From: Brasenia schreberi
Taxonomy: Eukaryota; Streptophyta; Magnoliopsida; Nymphaeales; Cabombaceae
Reading direction: 5' to 3'
Length of the DNA: 64,000 nt
NCBI GenBank assembly: GCA_036023115.1
Contig: JAYKKT010000073.1
Location: 13,641,001-13,705,000, forward strand
The notes under the pieces were generated by a model. That model did not search any database. It saw only the letters and a list, made by a program, of their open reading frames with translations, and was not told where the DNA came from. The translations under genes and the position numbers were made by a program. Each line of letters opens with the position of its first letter. Position 1 is the stretch's first letter. Of this stretch, positions 35,237 through 48,421 are shown in pieces.

Positions 35237-36300
35237 TACAATTCTGAGCCGAGCTCCGAATGCAGCCTAGTTACGGCAGAAGCCTAAATGCAGCTGGAAG
35301 GAGGAGGAGCGGAGAAGAACGATTTCTCGGTTATCCACATAGAGTTTTAGTTTTTCTTCTTAGAATATTTTTCATATATTTTATAAACAAGCGTAAACTT
35401 GTTTATATATGTTTAGGTTTTTCATTCTCCATGATTTCTTCTCTAAGCTTTCCGTTAAAGCCTTTGTTTCTTTTTGATAGATGTAGTTTATCTTTAATAA
35501 AACTAAAACAATTTTGTTAAACATGTTTATCTTTTTATAAAAGTATCTCAAAAAATCCAAGAAGAGAGTCCTTCTTCCATGTTTTCTCGAGCGTACATTA
35601 TTTGGGCATCAAGGAGACATACGATAACTTAAATCTCCCACTTGGCGACTTGAGCTAACTTATGATATACTAGTTTCCTCTTACTATTTTATGGTTTTCT
35701 AAGTTGTAGCATTTCTAATTGCAAGTGAATTGCAACTTATACGAATGATGTGATTTTTCATAATAATATGTTTTTCATACATAACATTCACCACAATATG
35801 TTTTCACACTAAAATTGTAGGCATATCTCAAACTGTGTAACATGCTTTGCAAAAAATCTTTTGAAATGTCTTTTGTCAAGGAATCAACCAACATATTACT
35901 CTGTGTGACAAGTTGCCTGGACAAAGTTGAGAGATTCACAAAACAAAAAGGTGATTCCCATTTTTTTTTGTGAAAGGAAAGAGAATGCGCCTTTTAGATT
36001 TCCAGATAAGGGGAGGTATTCTGCTTCCGTGGGCTATCGTTCAAAAATACAAAAGCTTTTCTTTTTCACCTTTCATAAGCCATTAGCTAGGTCAATAACA
36101 CAGATAATTAAACCATATTCAAATGCAGATTAAAGATGGCAACACCACCATTGCAGGATATGCATATACCTGCCATGTTTCCACATCGAGGTATCAGGTA
36201 CAAATCCATTTACGAAACTATTGATGGTAGCATCACTATAAGAGCACAAATCTTCAAATATAACTCTACCATTTAGATGCATACGTTGGATTTCAATCAT
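35237..36300 (-). mobile_element. Copia remnant E: 3' LTR plus the end of RNase H
   Basis: On the minus strand a PPT-like CCAAGTGGGAGAT (35633-35645) directly precedes a sequence at 35237-35632 that matches, in opposite orientation, the 5' LTR of Copia D (36796-37162). Upstream (higher coordinates) are weak RNase H-type phrases (TEAEYLPLSGN, NMLVDSLTKDISKDF) with stops. The rest of the element is missing. Confidence 0.75.
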
Positions 36301-36795
36301 CCCGATCTCTTACCAAGATTCTCCTGCTCAAATAACTACATCTACGTACCTATAATATTCAAAGAAAGCAAGAAACAAATGCAAAATCTCATCAAGAATA
36401 TGACGGAGCATAAGTAGCTGAACAGAAAAACCAACTCCAGGGAAATGGATGTGTAAGCGCAGACATAGATGCAAGTGATGCTTTAGCTTAATTTTGTGCG
36501 TTATAGCCTAAAAGGATGATGACCAAGAGCGAGAAACTAATGTGAAAATTAACAACAAAAGGAATGAAACAGGAACTCTTTCTAACTCGGTTCTAACCAC
36601 ACAAAACAGGCAAACTAAAACCACATCGATCAACAAGGAAATAGAAACCACTTTCAACGAATAACATGTTGCAGGACTCTACATTTTTGACATAGCAGTA
36701 TGCCATATTAGAGAAACTCATTTCAAAGGATTTAGGCTATAGTCTTGGAGTTAAAAGTATATACATAAATTAATTCTAATTATTAACGGAAAGCA

Positions 36796-37162
36796 TGTAA
36801 GTTATCGTGTGGCCCCTTCTGGCCTAAATAGCGGGCACACAGGAAATCGGGGAAGAAAGGTCCTTTTTTTCAGATTTTTTGAGATGCATTTTACAAAAAG
36901 ATAAACACGTCTAACAAAATTGTTTTAGCTTTATTAAAGATAAACTACATCTCAAAAGAGGAAATCACGGGAAATGAAAAAGGCTAAACATATATAAACA
37001 AGTTTATGCTTGTTTATAAAAAATATATGAAAAATATTCTAAGAAGAAAAACTTCTTCCCTATAAAAACTCTCTTAAGGTAACTATGAAACCGTTCTCCT
37101 CTCCTTCTCTCTCTTCCTGTTGTGTTTAGGCTTCTACAGGAACTCACCTCAGGATTGTATTA
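36796..37162 (+). repeat. 5' LTR of Copia D (inverted relative to the LTR at 35237-35632)
   Basis: Shared phrases with the minus strand of 35237-35632 include AAGTTATCGT, ATCTCAAAAAATC, ACAATTTTGTTA, TAAACTTGTTTATATATG and TCTTCTTAGAATATTTTTC. Confidence 0.85.
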
Positions 37163-38260
37163 GTAGTATCAAAGCCTTCAAGTTCTCTCGGCTTTTATTT
37201 TGGAATATTTGAGAATTACAAAACCAATATAAGGTATATTTATTATTTTACTCTTAAATGATTATTCAATTTACTAACTAACTAGAAACGTGATTTTACA
37301 ATTTTGTCTTTGAGACTTTAACTAAATTAGTAAAACAAACATTCATATAAAATTACTAATTTCCCCAATAGCCACACAAAAAATTATATAAGCAAATAGA
37401 GAGAAAATATTACTATAATATCCCAAACTTATTCTAAAATTATTGAATCTGTTTAGATTTTACTTATTTTCAAAATAGTACTTGTATTTTATTTAATATT
37501 GCATATAGGTGATTGGCAATATTTACAGTTCAATACCTAAAATTTATATTATTATAGTATAGTGATTGGCTAGTTTTCATTATTTGTTTAATACAATTTG
37601 TCTTAATTCTTTTTATTTGTTGCCTGCTAATTGTTTTCCATTTGAAATGTTTAGACACTCTTTGTGTTATCTTTGCCAAATATTTAAAAATGACCATCAA
37701 AATTTATGTTTTTGAGTTGGGAAAAACTAAAACACTAAATGGCCTAAATTTTTAAAAATAAAAAATGAGGATCTCATTGTCCTTAACACTAGAAGGTATT
37801 GATCATGGGCTTAGGAAAATAATTTTACTCTCTATATCAAATGCAATAGATGAGGAAAAAAAAAATATAGAACTTTCATAAAGGATGATACTATAGACAA
37901 GACCATTAGGCTTACATACATAGAGAATGATTTGATTAAGGTCTTTAAAAGATTTGAGACCGTTAAATAGTTTGATTCTATAGCAACCAAATATGACTAA
38001 ACTTTACGTTCAACTACTCCTTTAAAAATATAATACTTATGAAATGAAAGAGGGGGACAACGTGGTTGAATATGTAAACCAAATGTTAAGAATAGCTAGG
38101 TATTTAGCTTTAACAAAATCAATCATTCTTGAACTAATACAAATATCTATTATCTTAAACAGTCTTTCTCTATCATGGAACATGATGACCACAACCCTCA
38201 AACTTGGGTCTGACTTTACCCTTTAGGAACTCCCTCTAAAACTAGGAATTAGACAAGAAT

Positions 38261-38309
38261 ACAACAACAACAACAACAACAACAACAAAGCCTTTTCCCA
38301 TAGTAGAGT
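38261..38309 (-). mobile_element. 49-bp severely 5'-truncated RTE insertion
   Basis: A (CAA)n run and the RTE 3' end only (AAAGCCTTTTCCCATAGTAG). It is bounded by AATTAGACAAGAAT (38247-38260) and AATTGAACAAGAAT (38310-38323), a 14-bp duplication with two differences. Confidence 0.85.
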
Positions 38310-38393
38310 AATTGAACAAGAATAAAAGAGAAAAATTGTTAGTTGCTGAAGTTGATTTATGGTCTAGCTCGAAGGTCAACCACAATAAAAGAA

Positions 38394-41300
38394 TAACAAC
38401 TAAGCCTTTTCCCATACTAGATAGGGTCAACTACATAGATTCTTTGTTTCCATAGAGCTCTATCATGTGCCATGTTAGCAGTTAACTCAATATAAGCTAG
38501 GTCATTCTTTATTGTTTCTTTCCAATACTTTTGTGGTCATCCTCTACCTGTTTTAATATTTTCAAAATTTAGTTTTTCATACCTTATTACAAGCGCTTCT
38601 TTTGATCTTCTTTTTATATATCAAAATCATCTCAAACAATATTCTTTAATTTTTTCATCTATTGGTGTCACTCACAATTTGTTTCTCATAACCTCATTAT
38701 GTATACGACCTTTCCTTGTATAATCATTCATCCATCTCAACATCTTTATTTCTGCCACATATCTTTTGTACATGTAGATGATTATTTGGCCAACACTAAG
38801 AATAATAAAACATGACAGGTCTAATTGTTGCTATATAATATTTACCTTTTACCTTGCATAATCATTCATTCATCTCAACATCTTTATTTCTGCCACATAC
38901 ATCTTTTGTACATGTTGATGATTAATTGCCCTACACTGAGAATCATAAAACATGACAGGTCTAATTGTTGCTATATAATATTTTGTTTTAACTTTACTGG
39001 TATCTTCTTGTCACAAAGAATACCTGATACTCCTCTCCATTTTAACCAACCTGCATTAATTCTATGTGTAATTTCTCCATAAATTTTTCCATCACTATTA
39101 AAAAATTGACCCTAAGTATTTAAAACTTTCCTTTTGGAGAACGTAATGTGCACCAATTTTAATTTCTATGTCCTTTGAAGTAACCAAATGATTAAACTTT
39201 CATTCTATATATTATATTTTTATTCTACTAAGTTGGAAGCCTTTATTTTCTAATGTTTCTCTTCATAGTTCCAACTTTCTATTAACTTTTTTCTTAAACT
39301 CCTCCACTAACATAATGTCATCTGCAAAATAACATACTCCAAGGTACTTCATCTTGAATATGTTTTGTTAACTCATCAATTACCATTATAAATAAGTACG
39401 GACTTAAAGTTGATCCTTGATGTAATCCAATATTAACTTCAAAGAAGTCTGTCATTAATTCATGAGTCCACACACATGTTTTTGTACCATCGTACATGTC
39501 TCTTATAAGGTTTATGTATGTCAATGTGATACCTCTTTTTTTCAAGGTTCTCCAAAGAATATCCATTGATACCCTATTGTAAACTTTCTTAGACCAATAA
39601 ATATCATGTGAAGGTCTTTCTTTTTTGCTCTAAAATATTTCATAAAACGTCTCAAATGTGAATTGCTTCAATAGTAGATATGTCTAGCATGAATCCAAAT
39701 TGGTTCTTTGTTGTACTTGATACTTGTCTTAACCTATGTTCAATAATTCCAAGCCTATTCCTATTTACTGCTTTGCTACTGAAGTTGAGCTCTAGCACGC
39801 ATTGCTATTTGATAGCCTAGACTAGTGTGATCTAGGAACCCTCCTTTTTTTACAACATTGTATATGCTATGCTATTCTTGCCTTTTTCAATAAAGAAATT
39901 GGTAGAATTTCATGATTCACTATGGAAGAAAATAAGGCATGTGTTAAGCCAATAGTCAAGTTTCCTTTTGTGCATTGGCTCATTAACTTGATACCCTCAT
40001 AATGCGCACAATTTTGAATCTCTCTTGTTCTTGTATATGGGTATAAGTGTACTCACTCTCCATTCCTCGGGCATCTTTTGGTTTCTCCATATTTCATTAA
40101 ATAGTCTTGTGAGTCAAGTGATTCCTGTCTCTCCTAGGGTTTTCCAAACTTCTATAGTCTGGTCCTACAGATTTATCAACCTTCATTTGTTTAAGAGTCT
40201 CTTTGACATCATTCTTTTGAATACGTCGGTAGAAATTGTGGTTTATATAATTTTCTGATTTGACTAACTCTCCAAAGCTAATACTAACATATTTATTTTC
40301 ATTAAAAAGCTCATAAAAATAATTTTTATATCTATTTCTTCTATCATCATTTGCCACTAGAATTTTCTGATCTTCTTCTTTGATGCATCTAATAAAATTA
40401 AGATCATTAGTTTTCTTATATCTAGCTCTACCTATCCTAAAAATATTTCTTTCACCCTCTTTTGAGTTGAGTTTTTTATATAAATCCTCCCAAATTTAGC
40501 TTTTACTTCACTAACGGTTTTTTTCACTTCTTTCTTTGCTTTCTTATAAGCCTCTAAAGTTTCACTAGTTTTCTTAGCATAATGTAATTTGTAACATGCC
40601 CTCTTTACCTATTTTATTTTGCACCATTTCACTCCACCACTAAGCTTCTTTTTGTACCGGTACACCTCCCTTAGATTCATCTAACACATCTTTCGCCACT
40701 TTTCTAATATGTATAGCCATATTGTTTCATATATCACAAGGTGTACCAACATAATTCTAAGCATCTTCTTGAAGGACTTTATGTTTAAATATACCTTATT
40801 TCTCACTTTTGAGGTTCCACCATTTAGTCTAAAATAGCTCAATGTATTTTTTTCTTCTTTATCCACTTTTTTACCTGTAAATCCATAACTAAAAGTCGAT
40901 GTTGGGTGGTTAAGCTTTCTCTTGAAATTAACTTGCAATATTTAAAACATAATCTATCTCATTTCCTATAAACAAAATAATCAATTTGTGCTTGTGATAA
41001 GCTACTCTTATAAGTAATTAAATGTTCATCTCATTTTTTGAAGATTGTATTGATTATAAAGAGATAAAATTCTATAGCAAAACTTAAAATCTCCTTGCAT
41101 TCATCATTTATATCTCCAAAACCAAAGTTTTCATGAATACCTATATCCTAGTGCTTCTTTACCGATATGTCCATTTAAGTCTCCTCCGAAACAAATCATC
41201 TCCTTTGTTGAATTCTTTGAATCACCTTATTTAACTCCTCCCCAAAAGTAATCTCTATACTATCTTTTAGTCCTACTTTCAATATCATGATTTGTGTCTA

Positions 41301-41764
41301 CTACACTTTTTTGAGTACTATAATTTACAAACTGTATCATCAATCTCCTTTGCTTTTCTTCAACCTATGAATCTTATTATCTAAGACTACCTTCTTTACC
41401 CCAACATCCATCCATGCTAAAAATGTGAAGACCCTCTTTGCAGTTTGTTCACTACATCAGGGTGACAATGTAGCGGGACTAACTTCTTTACTCATATCCA
41501 TCTATGATGTGCAAACCGTCTCTACAATTGATTCACTACATTAGTGTGAAAATGTAGAGGCCTTTGCTTACTTTTCACTACATTCGGACTCTGTAGTGTG
41601 TCACTAAGAGGGGACGCCCCACTGCAATGATCATAATTTATGTAATCCATGGTATAAAAATATGATAAAGTTTTATGTTGGTTGTCGGAAGCCTAACTCA
41701 ACCCTCCTACTTTATTCGGGCTTGGAACCGGTCATGCTAGAGTGATCCCTTACATGGACGGAGT
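38394..41764 (-). mobile_element. Near full-length RTE-clade LINE, 3,371 bp, decayed
   Basis: An 18-bp duplication, TCAACCACAATAAAAGAA, lies at 38376-38393 and, with one change, at 41765-41782. On the minus strand the order is: 5' leader with GGAGGGTTGAGTTAGGC, an endonuclease-like region (about 40940-41600), a linker, RT and a C-terminal part, then the 3' end and TTG tail. RT landmarks are [35 protein letters not shown] and KMKVDKSVGPDY. Both ends match other RTE copies in the window, so this is effectively complete. Stops and frameshifts prevent function. Confidence 0.9.
39318..40357 (-). pseudogene. Reverse transcriptase of the RTE LINE, broken
   Basis: The largest intact pieces are 39318-39566 and 40097-40357. 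They align with RTE RT blocks (QMKVDKSVGPD upstream; [25 protein letters not shown] downstream). The catalytic F-A-D-D region after PWSMLF is lost to a frameshift. Confidence 0.85.
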
Positions 41765-43320
41765 TCAACCACGATAAAAGAAAACTAAATAAAAAGTTTA
41801 GAAAAAATAATAAGAATGATGATTATTTTTTAAGAAATCACAAGAATATGCTTCTTGAGTCGAATGCTTCAATTATAGAAAGATAGGATACTACAAACAG
41901 GTTTGCCGCAACAATAGGAACAATGGTAGAAACATAGAGCATCGTGGTTTGGTAGAAAAGTAGGGTATAATCTATGTCATTTATGAGTGCTTCTATCTAG
42001 ATTGTCTTGTAACTTGTTGGTGGATTGATTTTGGAGTAAACTGACACATATCAAAAAGCAAAGAGAAAGCAATGAACATGAAGAAATACAAGCCTTAGAA
42101 ACATCAAGTATATATGAAAAATTAATTATTTGTTGATATTCTAGGAATTGGATTGTTTAGAATTTTTGTATAAGGCACACCAATTATACTTACTCATGTA
42201 TTAATTATACATTATATTAAGCACAATCTTGTATTGGTGTCTGCATTAATAAAAAAGGGTTTGAGAACAAATTTGTCTTTTCAAAAGTCATTGTGGAGAA
42301 ACATGATAGGATAACTTTGTCTAGCTTTTTTTTATGGTGAGTATGGTCTGTTTAAATTAGACACTCATGATAATGAAAGTTCTTCTTTTGCTTTTATTGA
42401 TTGTCCCTTTATTATTGATGTGAATGTATGGCGTATAAGTTTTAATAAGTTGAGGAAATTAGCTAACTTTAACTTATTGTATATTTAAAGAAAATATTTT
42501 TAATAAGTGTAAAGCCTGTATACAAAGAAAAATGACTAGAAAATAATTTTTTAAAGAAATAATTAAGACAACAACCCTATTAGAAATCATTTATACACAC
42601 ACATATATATGTATATATATATGGACCCTTTAAAATAAGATCTCATTGTGGGAAGGTTTATTTTATAACCTTCATCGATAATTATTCAAGGTATGCATAT
42701 TTATATCTCTTAATACATAAATTTGAGGCACTTTAAATATTAAAGAATATAAACTAGAATTTGAAAACCAATTAGGATAAACAGTTAAAGTCTTAAGGAC
42801 TTACTGAAGTTGTGAATACACCTCTACAAAATTCTTAGAATATTGTAAAGACTTTTGTAGTTCAAAACAAAATATGATACTTAGGACACCTGAATAAAAT
42901 TATATAAAAGAAACATATAGCAGGACATTATTGAATATGACTTGGTTTATGTTAATAAATATTTCTCTTTACAAGGTATTTTGGAGAGAGACAATGACTA
43001 CAGTTGTGCATATATTAAACAGAGTACCTTGTAAAGTTGTATTCTTTATAACATATAAGATATAGTTTGGAAGAAAATCAAACCTTAGTCATCTCATGAG
43101 GTGAGCCATATAAGCAATGAATACAATCATGTATATATTAAACAAAGTACTTTGTAAGGTTATATTATAGATACCATATAAGATCTATTGCACATGTTAA
43201 GATACTTTATCAATCTAAAGATAAGTTAGACAATAGATCATTGAAATGTGTTTTCATTGGATACCCTAAAGGTTATAAGGAATATAAATTTTATTCTAAG
43301 GATCATGTTTAATAGAGAGT

Positions 43321-43620
43321 ATGAATGTTGAATTTTTAGAAGATACTAAAAATGATTTTCTTGAAAATGATGATGAGTGCTTTGATGATCTAATGGATTT
43401 GGATCTATCATCATTTAAACAAATAGATTCTGATCCAAATGATTTTCTTAAACAAACTAAAACTTTAAGTGGGCATAAAAGACCTATGATAACACTGTTT
43501 TATTTAAATGATTATTATATTTACCTTGTAGAGGAAGTGTGTAATTCAGTGGATTTAGATGTGCTGACTAATAATATTACGTATTATCAAGCTATTAACT
43601 TTTATAGATCAATAAACTAG
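43321..43620 (+). pseudogene. Copia D linker between integrase and RT
   Basis: An acidic 99-codon frame (DDECFDDLMDLDLSSFK) ending just before RT-like sequence. Its place after VFIGYPKGYKEY-like integrase C-terminal sequence suggests it is the variable integrase-RT linker of Copia polyproteins, not a host gene. Confidence 0.6.
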
Positions 43621-44041
43621 AAAAAACAATGGATGAGAAAATTTAATCCATTAAAAACCAAGTTTGAGCATTGAAAGATTTGTTAAAAGAAAAAAAAAGT
43701 CCTAGATTGTAAATGGGTTCTTAAAAAAATATAAAATTAATGGAACATTCGATAAATGTAAAGCAACGCTGGTTACAAAGGAATTTTCATAAAATGAGAT
43801 GATAGATTATATAGAGACATATTCTCCTATTGCGAAATTTATATATATTAGATTATTCTAACTATTTTAATATTTTATGATTTGGATTTACATTAACTAG
43901 ATGTAAAAATTGTTTTCCTACGTGATGATTTAGATAAAATCATTTATATGCAATAGCAAGAAGAGTATGTTGTTGAAGGCCATGAAATAAAGTATATAGG
44001 TTGAAAAAATTATTTGACTTTTCAAAATGTCATTTTAGAGC

Positions 44042-44281
44042 TTGGGTTTGTGGCTAATGAAGTTGAACACTTTGTATATGTTTGCAACAGTTGGAGCTAT
44101 TGTCATTTTATCTTTGTATGTAGATGACATATTGTTGATTGAGAATGACAATGAGATGAATGTTAAAACCAAGTCATGGTTAAACTATAAGTTTAAAATA
44201 AAGGATATGGTACATGCATTCTATATTATGGGTATAAAGATTTCTTGCGATAGAGAATCTAAACTTCTATGTTTAAGTTAA
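44042..44281 (+). pseudogene. Copia D reverse transcriptase core
   Basis: Keeps the catalytic YVDD motif in ILSLYVDDILLIENDNEMN and the downstream WLNYKFKIKDM and GIKISCDRES stretches. It ends at a stop within the RT. Confidence 0.85.
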
Positions 44282-44679
44282 GAGAGATATATTGATTATA
44301 TTCTAAAGAAGTTTAGAATGGGGATTGCAAACCTACAATTACACCCGTTGCTAAAAGGGTCAAAATAAGTAAGGCTTATTATCGTGATGAGGGAGAAAAC
44401 AAGCCTAATGTTCTTTATATACAAGTTGTGAGTAGCTTGATGTATGTTTATGTTGTGTATAAAACTGAATGTCAGCTTTGTTGTTAGTTTCTTAAGTAAA
44501 TATTAAAGTAATCCTGGTTGGTAGTATTGGATAGCTGTGAAAAGTATTTTGAGATATCTTAAAGTAACAAAATATCTAAAACTTTGCCTTAAGCATATGA
44601 ACTAAAAGTGGTATAACAATGAGATATTGACTTTGCTAAAAACAAAGATGACAATAAGTCAACTTCAAATCAAATATTC

Positions 44680-45129
44680 TTATTTAGAGGTGGTAGCGTT
44701 TCTTCGATTTACAATAAATAAGATTGTATAGCCTTCCATAAACAAAAAGTTGAGTATGTTGCTTGTAGTATGATTGTAACGAATGTCGTTTGGATAAGTT
44801 ATTTCATATGTGATTTTAAGTTGAACATAGCCAATGAGCCAAGTATCATTTATTGTGATAACAATGTAGCAAATACTCTTTTTAAGAATAGAGTTGATAG
44901 CTCTAGAAACAAGCATATAATGGTTAAATACTATTATGTTCATGATATGCTTAAAAGAAATGAGACATCTATATCTTATGAGCTATATAATTCGTGGAGA
45001 AAAGCAACTATGATTACTGAAAACAAAAACTACTTACATGTAATCAGTAAAATTTTGAGCCCTGGAATATGTGGAGTGGTATATGACTGTTCAACTGATG
45101 TTGATCACTACGGCCATTACTGGAAATAA
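44680..45129 (+). pseudogene. Copia D RNase H remnant
   Basis: Fragments correspond to the RNase H sequence around C-D-N (IIYCDNNVANTLFKN) and the R-x-K-H-I segment. Confidence 0.8.
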
Positions 45130-45177
45130 ATTATCTAAGTAGCTTCTTTTCTCTCTCTCCCTCTCTCTCTCTTGGAT

Positions 45178-45275
45178 ACAACGGGGAGGCCAAAGCTAGA
45201 TTCACTCCCTCTTTTGTCAAACTCATGGCCTTCAACTTGCAAGTCGACCCCCTAGCCAGGTGAGCTGTTGCTTGT
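45178..45275 (-). mobile_element. tRNA-type SINE head (candidate)
   Basis: Minus strand reads CAGCTCACCTGGCTAGGGG (A-box-like), then GAGTTTGACAAAAG about 30 nt on (B-box-like). The same arrangement occurs at 5757-5850 and 49560-49645. Confidence 0.4.
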
Positions 45276-45924
45276 TATGCAAATGATCCAACTCGATGTC
45301 CTATGAACTATAGCAACATCATGCACAATTTCCTTCATATTTTGTGCCATTGATGTATCCATGTATTGTCTGATACTACTTATTTGAATCTTTTCCCTTT
45401 TTATTATTGTGGTTGATCTGTTTTGAAATTGGCTCTTCTTCCTAAAATGAAACATTATTCAAAGAATAACTTATGTATCGCTGCTCATAATGGTTGGTTT
45501 CCTTTACAAATGACAGTCATGCAAAGCGTGGCGGTGATCTAAATTAAGGAGGTTGTTTCCCCAGAATAAGGATTTATAGTCAGCAGCAAATGCTCTCTCT
45601 AACACAACTGCACACTACCCAAACGGAAACAACCCCCTCAAATGCCCCCCCCCCTTCCACCACCACACACACACACACAATACACACAATGAAGCATTTT
45701 TGACCCCAATAAACACACCAAAATCCACACAACTCCCATAACATTAAAAACACCCGACTCCACGACTCAACTCCTCCAAAAAATATAAAACACCCTATAC
45801 AAACCATCCGACCATGCTATCTACACAATATATATGACTTTGTCTCTGGTATGTAGCTTCCAATGAAATCAAATTCTTTAGCATTTAGGTTAATTTTATC
45901 AAAGAGTTGGATTTAAACAGTGGA

Positions 45925-46062
45925 GCACCCACAGCGTTAGCTCACCAGTATCGCTCTTTGACAGCCACCCAGTTAATTTGATGCCGGGGGTGTGGGGGAG
46001 CGCGTGTGTGTGTGTGTGAGAGAGAGAGTTAGGCTCCACCTTCTAACAAAAAAATCATTTGA
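45925..46062 (+). mobile_element. tRNA-derived SINE, copy 1 (candidate)
   Basis: GCGTTAGCTCACCAGTA (A-box-like) and GTTAATTTGATGCC (B-box-like) at about 45937 and 45975, then a TG/AG microsatellite and a CTAACAAAAAAA tail. Shares its layout with 46728-46982. Confidence 0.5.
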
Positions 46063-46348
46063 TTCTCACCCAATTACCTGGATTTACGTGATTTTCCTAA
46101 CCTATGTGGGCAAAAATTAATAGTGAAAGCTTGACATGAGTATATACTAGCAATATTAAAAAGAACATTAACTCAACATTTAGACATGAACAATCTTGAC
46201 AGTATATATAATTGTCATCGAGGGGCTTACGAGCTAAGTAATAGCTCAACAGGGGGTTGTAGTTGAGTGGGATTCGGGTCGGTTCTTCAGTCAGACCCGA
46301 TTGAAACCAGAAATTCATGAGTATGTCAACGATGCCATGGAGTCAGAT

Positions 46349-46515
46349 CAGTGGTGGACTTAGAAATTTCTTTTGGGTGGGGCAGATGGCTCACAAGACT
46401 AAACTGGTGGTATTATAGCTCACACATTCAACAGTGGGCAATAGTTTCTGTGTTGGTTCTTCCGATTTCAGGTGGGGCAGCTACCCATCCTCGCCTCAAC
46501 GTAGATCCGCCACTG
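46349..46515 (+). mobile_element. hAT-type MITE, 167 bp
   Basis: Terminal inverted repeats: CAGTGGTGGACTTAG at the left and the complement of CGTAGATCCGCCACTG at the right. GTCAGAT directly flanks both ends (46342-46348 and 46516-46522). No coding capacity. The ends match the element at 48422-48589. Confidence 0.85.
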
Positions 46516-46727
46516 GTCAGATCAGGTCCAGTGAGTTGCCATTAGGATCCTTAACCTGACACTTAAACCAGTAGCTGTTGGTTATCATGATTGGTTTCGG
46601 ATCAAAGCATTCTTACAATTAGGAGATTTTTTTTTGTAAAGAAGCATAGATACTTGGCCTTCTGTGCCTTAATGTATCTGACAGCCGGCTATTATGCTAT
46701 CTAATTCAGAAGTATCAATTCTGGTGG

Positions 46728-46982
46728 GAATGCACTCAGAGTGTTAGTTCACTGGTAGGGCTTTGTGACGCTCACTGGCAGGTGGTAAGTTTGATTTCTG
46801 GGGTTCCAGAGGGGGACGAGGGGGGCTGCATGGATGTGTATTTTAGGCTTCGACTGCTCAGTCTCTCATTGTAACAAAAAGAGGATTTCGTGACAGGCAC
46901 ATTTATAAATGGCACACCTGATTAGGTTCAAGGTGATCTGGCTTCGGCCTCCCTGTTGAACCAAAAAAAGAAGAAAAAGAAC
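46728..46982 (+). mobile_element. tRNA-derived SINE, copy 2 (candidate)
   Basis: GTGTTAGTTCACTGGTAGGG fits an A box and GGTAAGTTTGATTTC a B box with tRNA-like spacing. A tRNA-unrelated body follows, then an A-rich tail CCAAAAAAAGAAGAAAAAG. No clear target duplication was found. Confidence 0.6.
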
Positions 46983-48421
46983 GAAGTTCATGTTATGTTT
47001 CTCTTCGATGCCATTCAACCATGACTATAGCGGCATTTAATTTCCATATAACATGGTTAGGAACCTCATGCACCAGCTGAATCTTATACTTTTAGGCAAA
47101 GAATCTAATGCGATAGTTTGGATTGGTGGAGCTTGTGGAGATGTTTTCACAATAGCACATGTACGTCGGAATGCGTAAGTTGGCATAGTAAATGTTGATA
47201 AAGAGTATTTAAGCTGCTCTTGAAGGAACAATCATGAGTTATAAAATGTTAGGGCTTTTTATGATGTCATTTAGAAAACTGAAAAGAAAAGAGGTGTCTA
47301 TTTGTAGTTTCAAACAAAACATTCAAAACAAATTATGTGTATAGCCATGTCTCTTGGCTGATAAGGTTTAATATATATTCATTATAAATTAGCATTCTTT
47401 ACTAGCATGCAAACAAACTGAATAAGAATTTGAACTTGGGTTGAAAATTCTTCCCCTCTCCTGCCGGTTTTCCTTTATAAAATACATTTCTTCAAACCTT
47501 TTACTGCACTATCCTATAAGCACATAAAAGAAAATGCAATAACCAGCTATCTTGATGTACCGGTATTGCCAAGAACTTGACTACTTTGATGTGAGGGGAG
47601 TCAAGGATTCTTTACTGTATCATATAGGCAATCGCAAGAGTCCTTTGTATTTGAAGAGTTAAAATCTAGAGGCAAAGAAAAAGCCTAAAGAATAATGGTC
47701 CAGCATGCCTTAAAGAGAGTCGTACATTAACTTGTTATTGCAGAAGTATTCCAGTGTAGATTTTGTTTGTAGATATTCTGAAGTGAACGACATTTCTCGA
47801 CATTTTGAAGCATGCCGATTGCCATTTTCTACTATTAGGAAGAAAATATCGATTTAGAGCGGGACTCTGAAAACGCCAATCTAGAGCAAGAAATCAAATT
47901 TGCCGATGCACAACATAAAGAACGAAAAATCAAGTTTGACAATATTTACAAGCACATTCGTCAATTTCTCACAAAAATTTAATCCCTCCATAAAGAGTCA
48001 ATCTTCGTTAAAGTCCCAAACACACCAATAGATCCTAAAGTTGTCTGACCCTAGTGAGCTTATCTACATTGGGAGTAAAGTGATCTAGCAAATTCCATTG
48101 AGTGTGAGTACTCAGAATTTGATCTTTCTTTGATGATCTATTTTAATGTGAAAAAGAAGACATTTGTCATGCTAAAAAACAACAAAAAATCATCTAGCTT
48201 CTTTTGAGTTAACTTTGTTAACATAAACATCAAACCTAATGAAAACAAAGAATTTATTTAGCCGACCAAACTTATGGAAACAAAAAAATTTATTTAGCCG
48301 ACCCCATATTAAAAAATTCGGAGTGCAAGCAATAAAAAGCTGCATTTGACTCATACACAAGAACACCAATGTTTAGGGTGCTCGAGCATATGAGTAACTA
48401 AAGATGCTGCTGCTCCATCAC

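Larger units (their letters stand above)
36796..45129 (+). mobile_element. Copia-type LTR retrotransposon D, decayed, split by RTE insertions
   Basis: The 5' LTR, 36796-37162, starts TGTAAGTTATCGTG and is followed by the primer-site relic TAGTATCAAAGCC at about 37164. Gag is at about 37730-38400, interrupted by RTE insertions and resumed at 41783. Integrase-like relics are at about 42640-43260 and RT at about 43620-44300, with the motif LYVDDILLIEN kept. RNase H is at 44680-45129, with IIYCDNNVANTLF and SSRNKHIMVKYYYV. No 3' LTR was found after 45129. Numerous stops. Confidence 0.85.

Noticed and set aside
35270..37140. Long inverted repeats first read as ends of a Mutator-like element
   Set aside because: One arm is followed by a tRNA primer site and the other is preceded by a polypurine tract, so both are Copia LTRs in opposite orientation.
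45580..45807. Cys/Val-rich 75-codon minus-strand frame
   Set aside because: Arises from AC-rich and poly-C low-complexity DNA; no family features.
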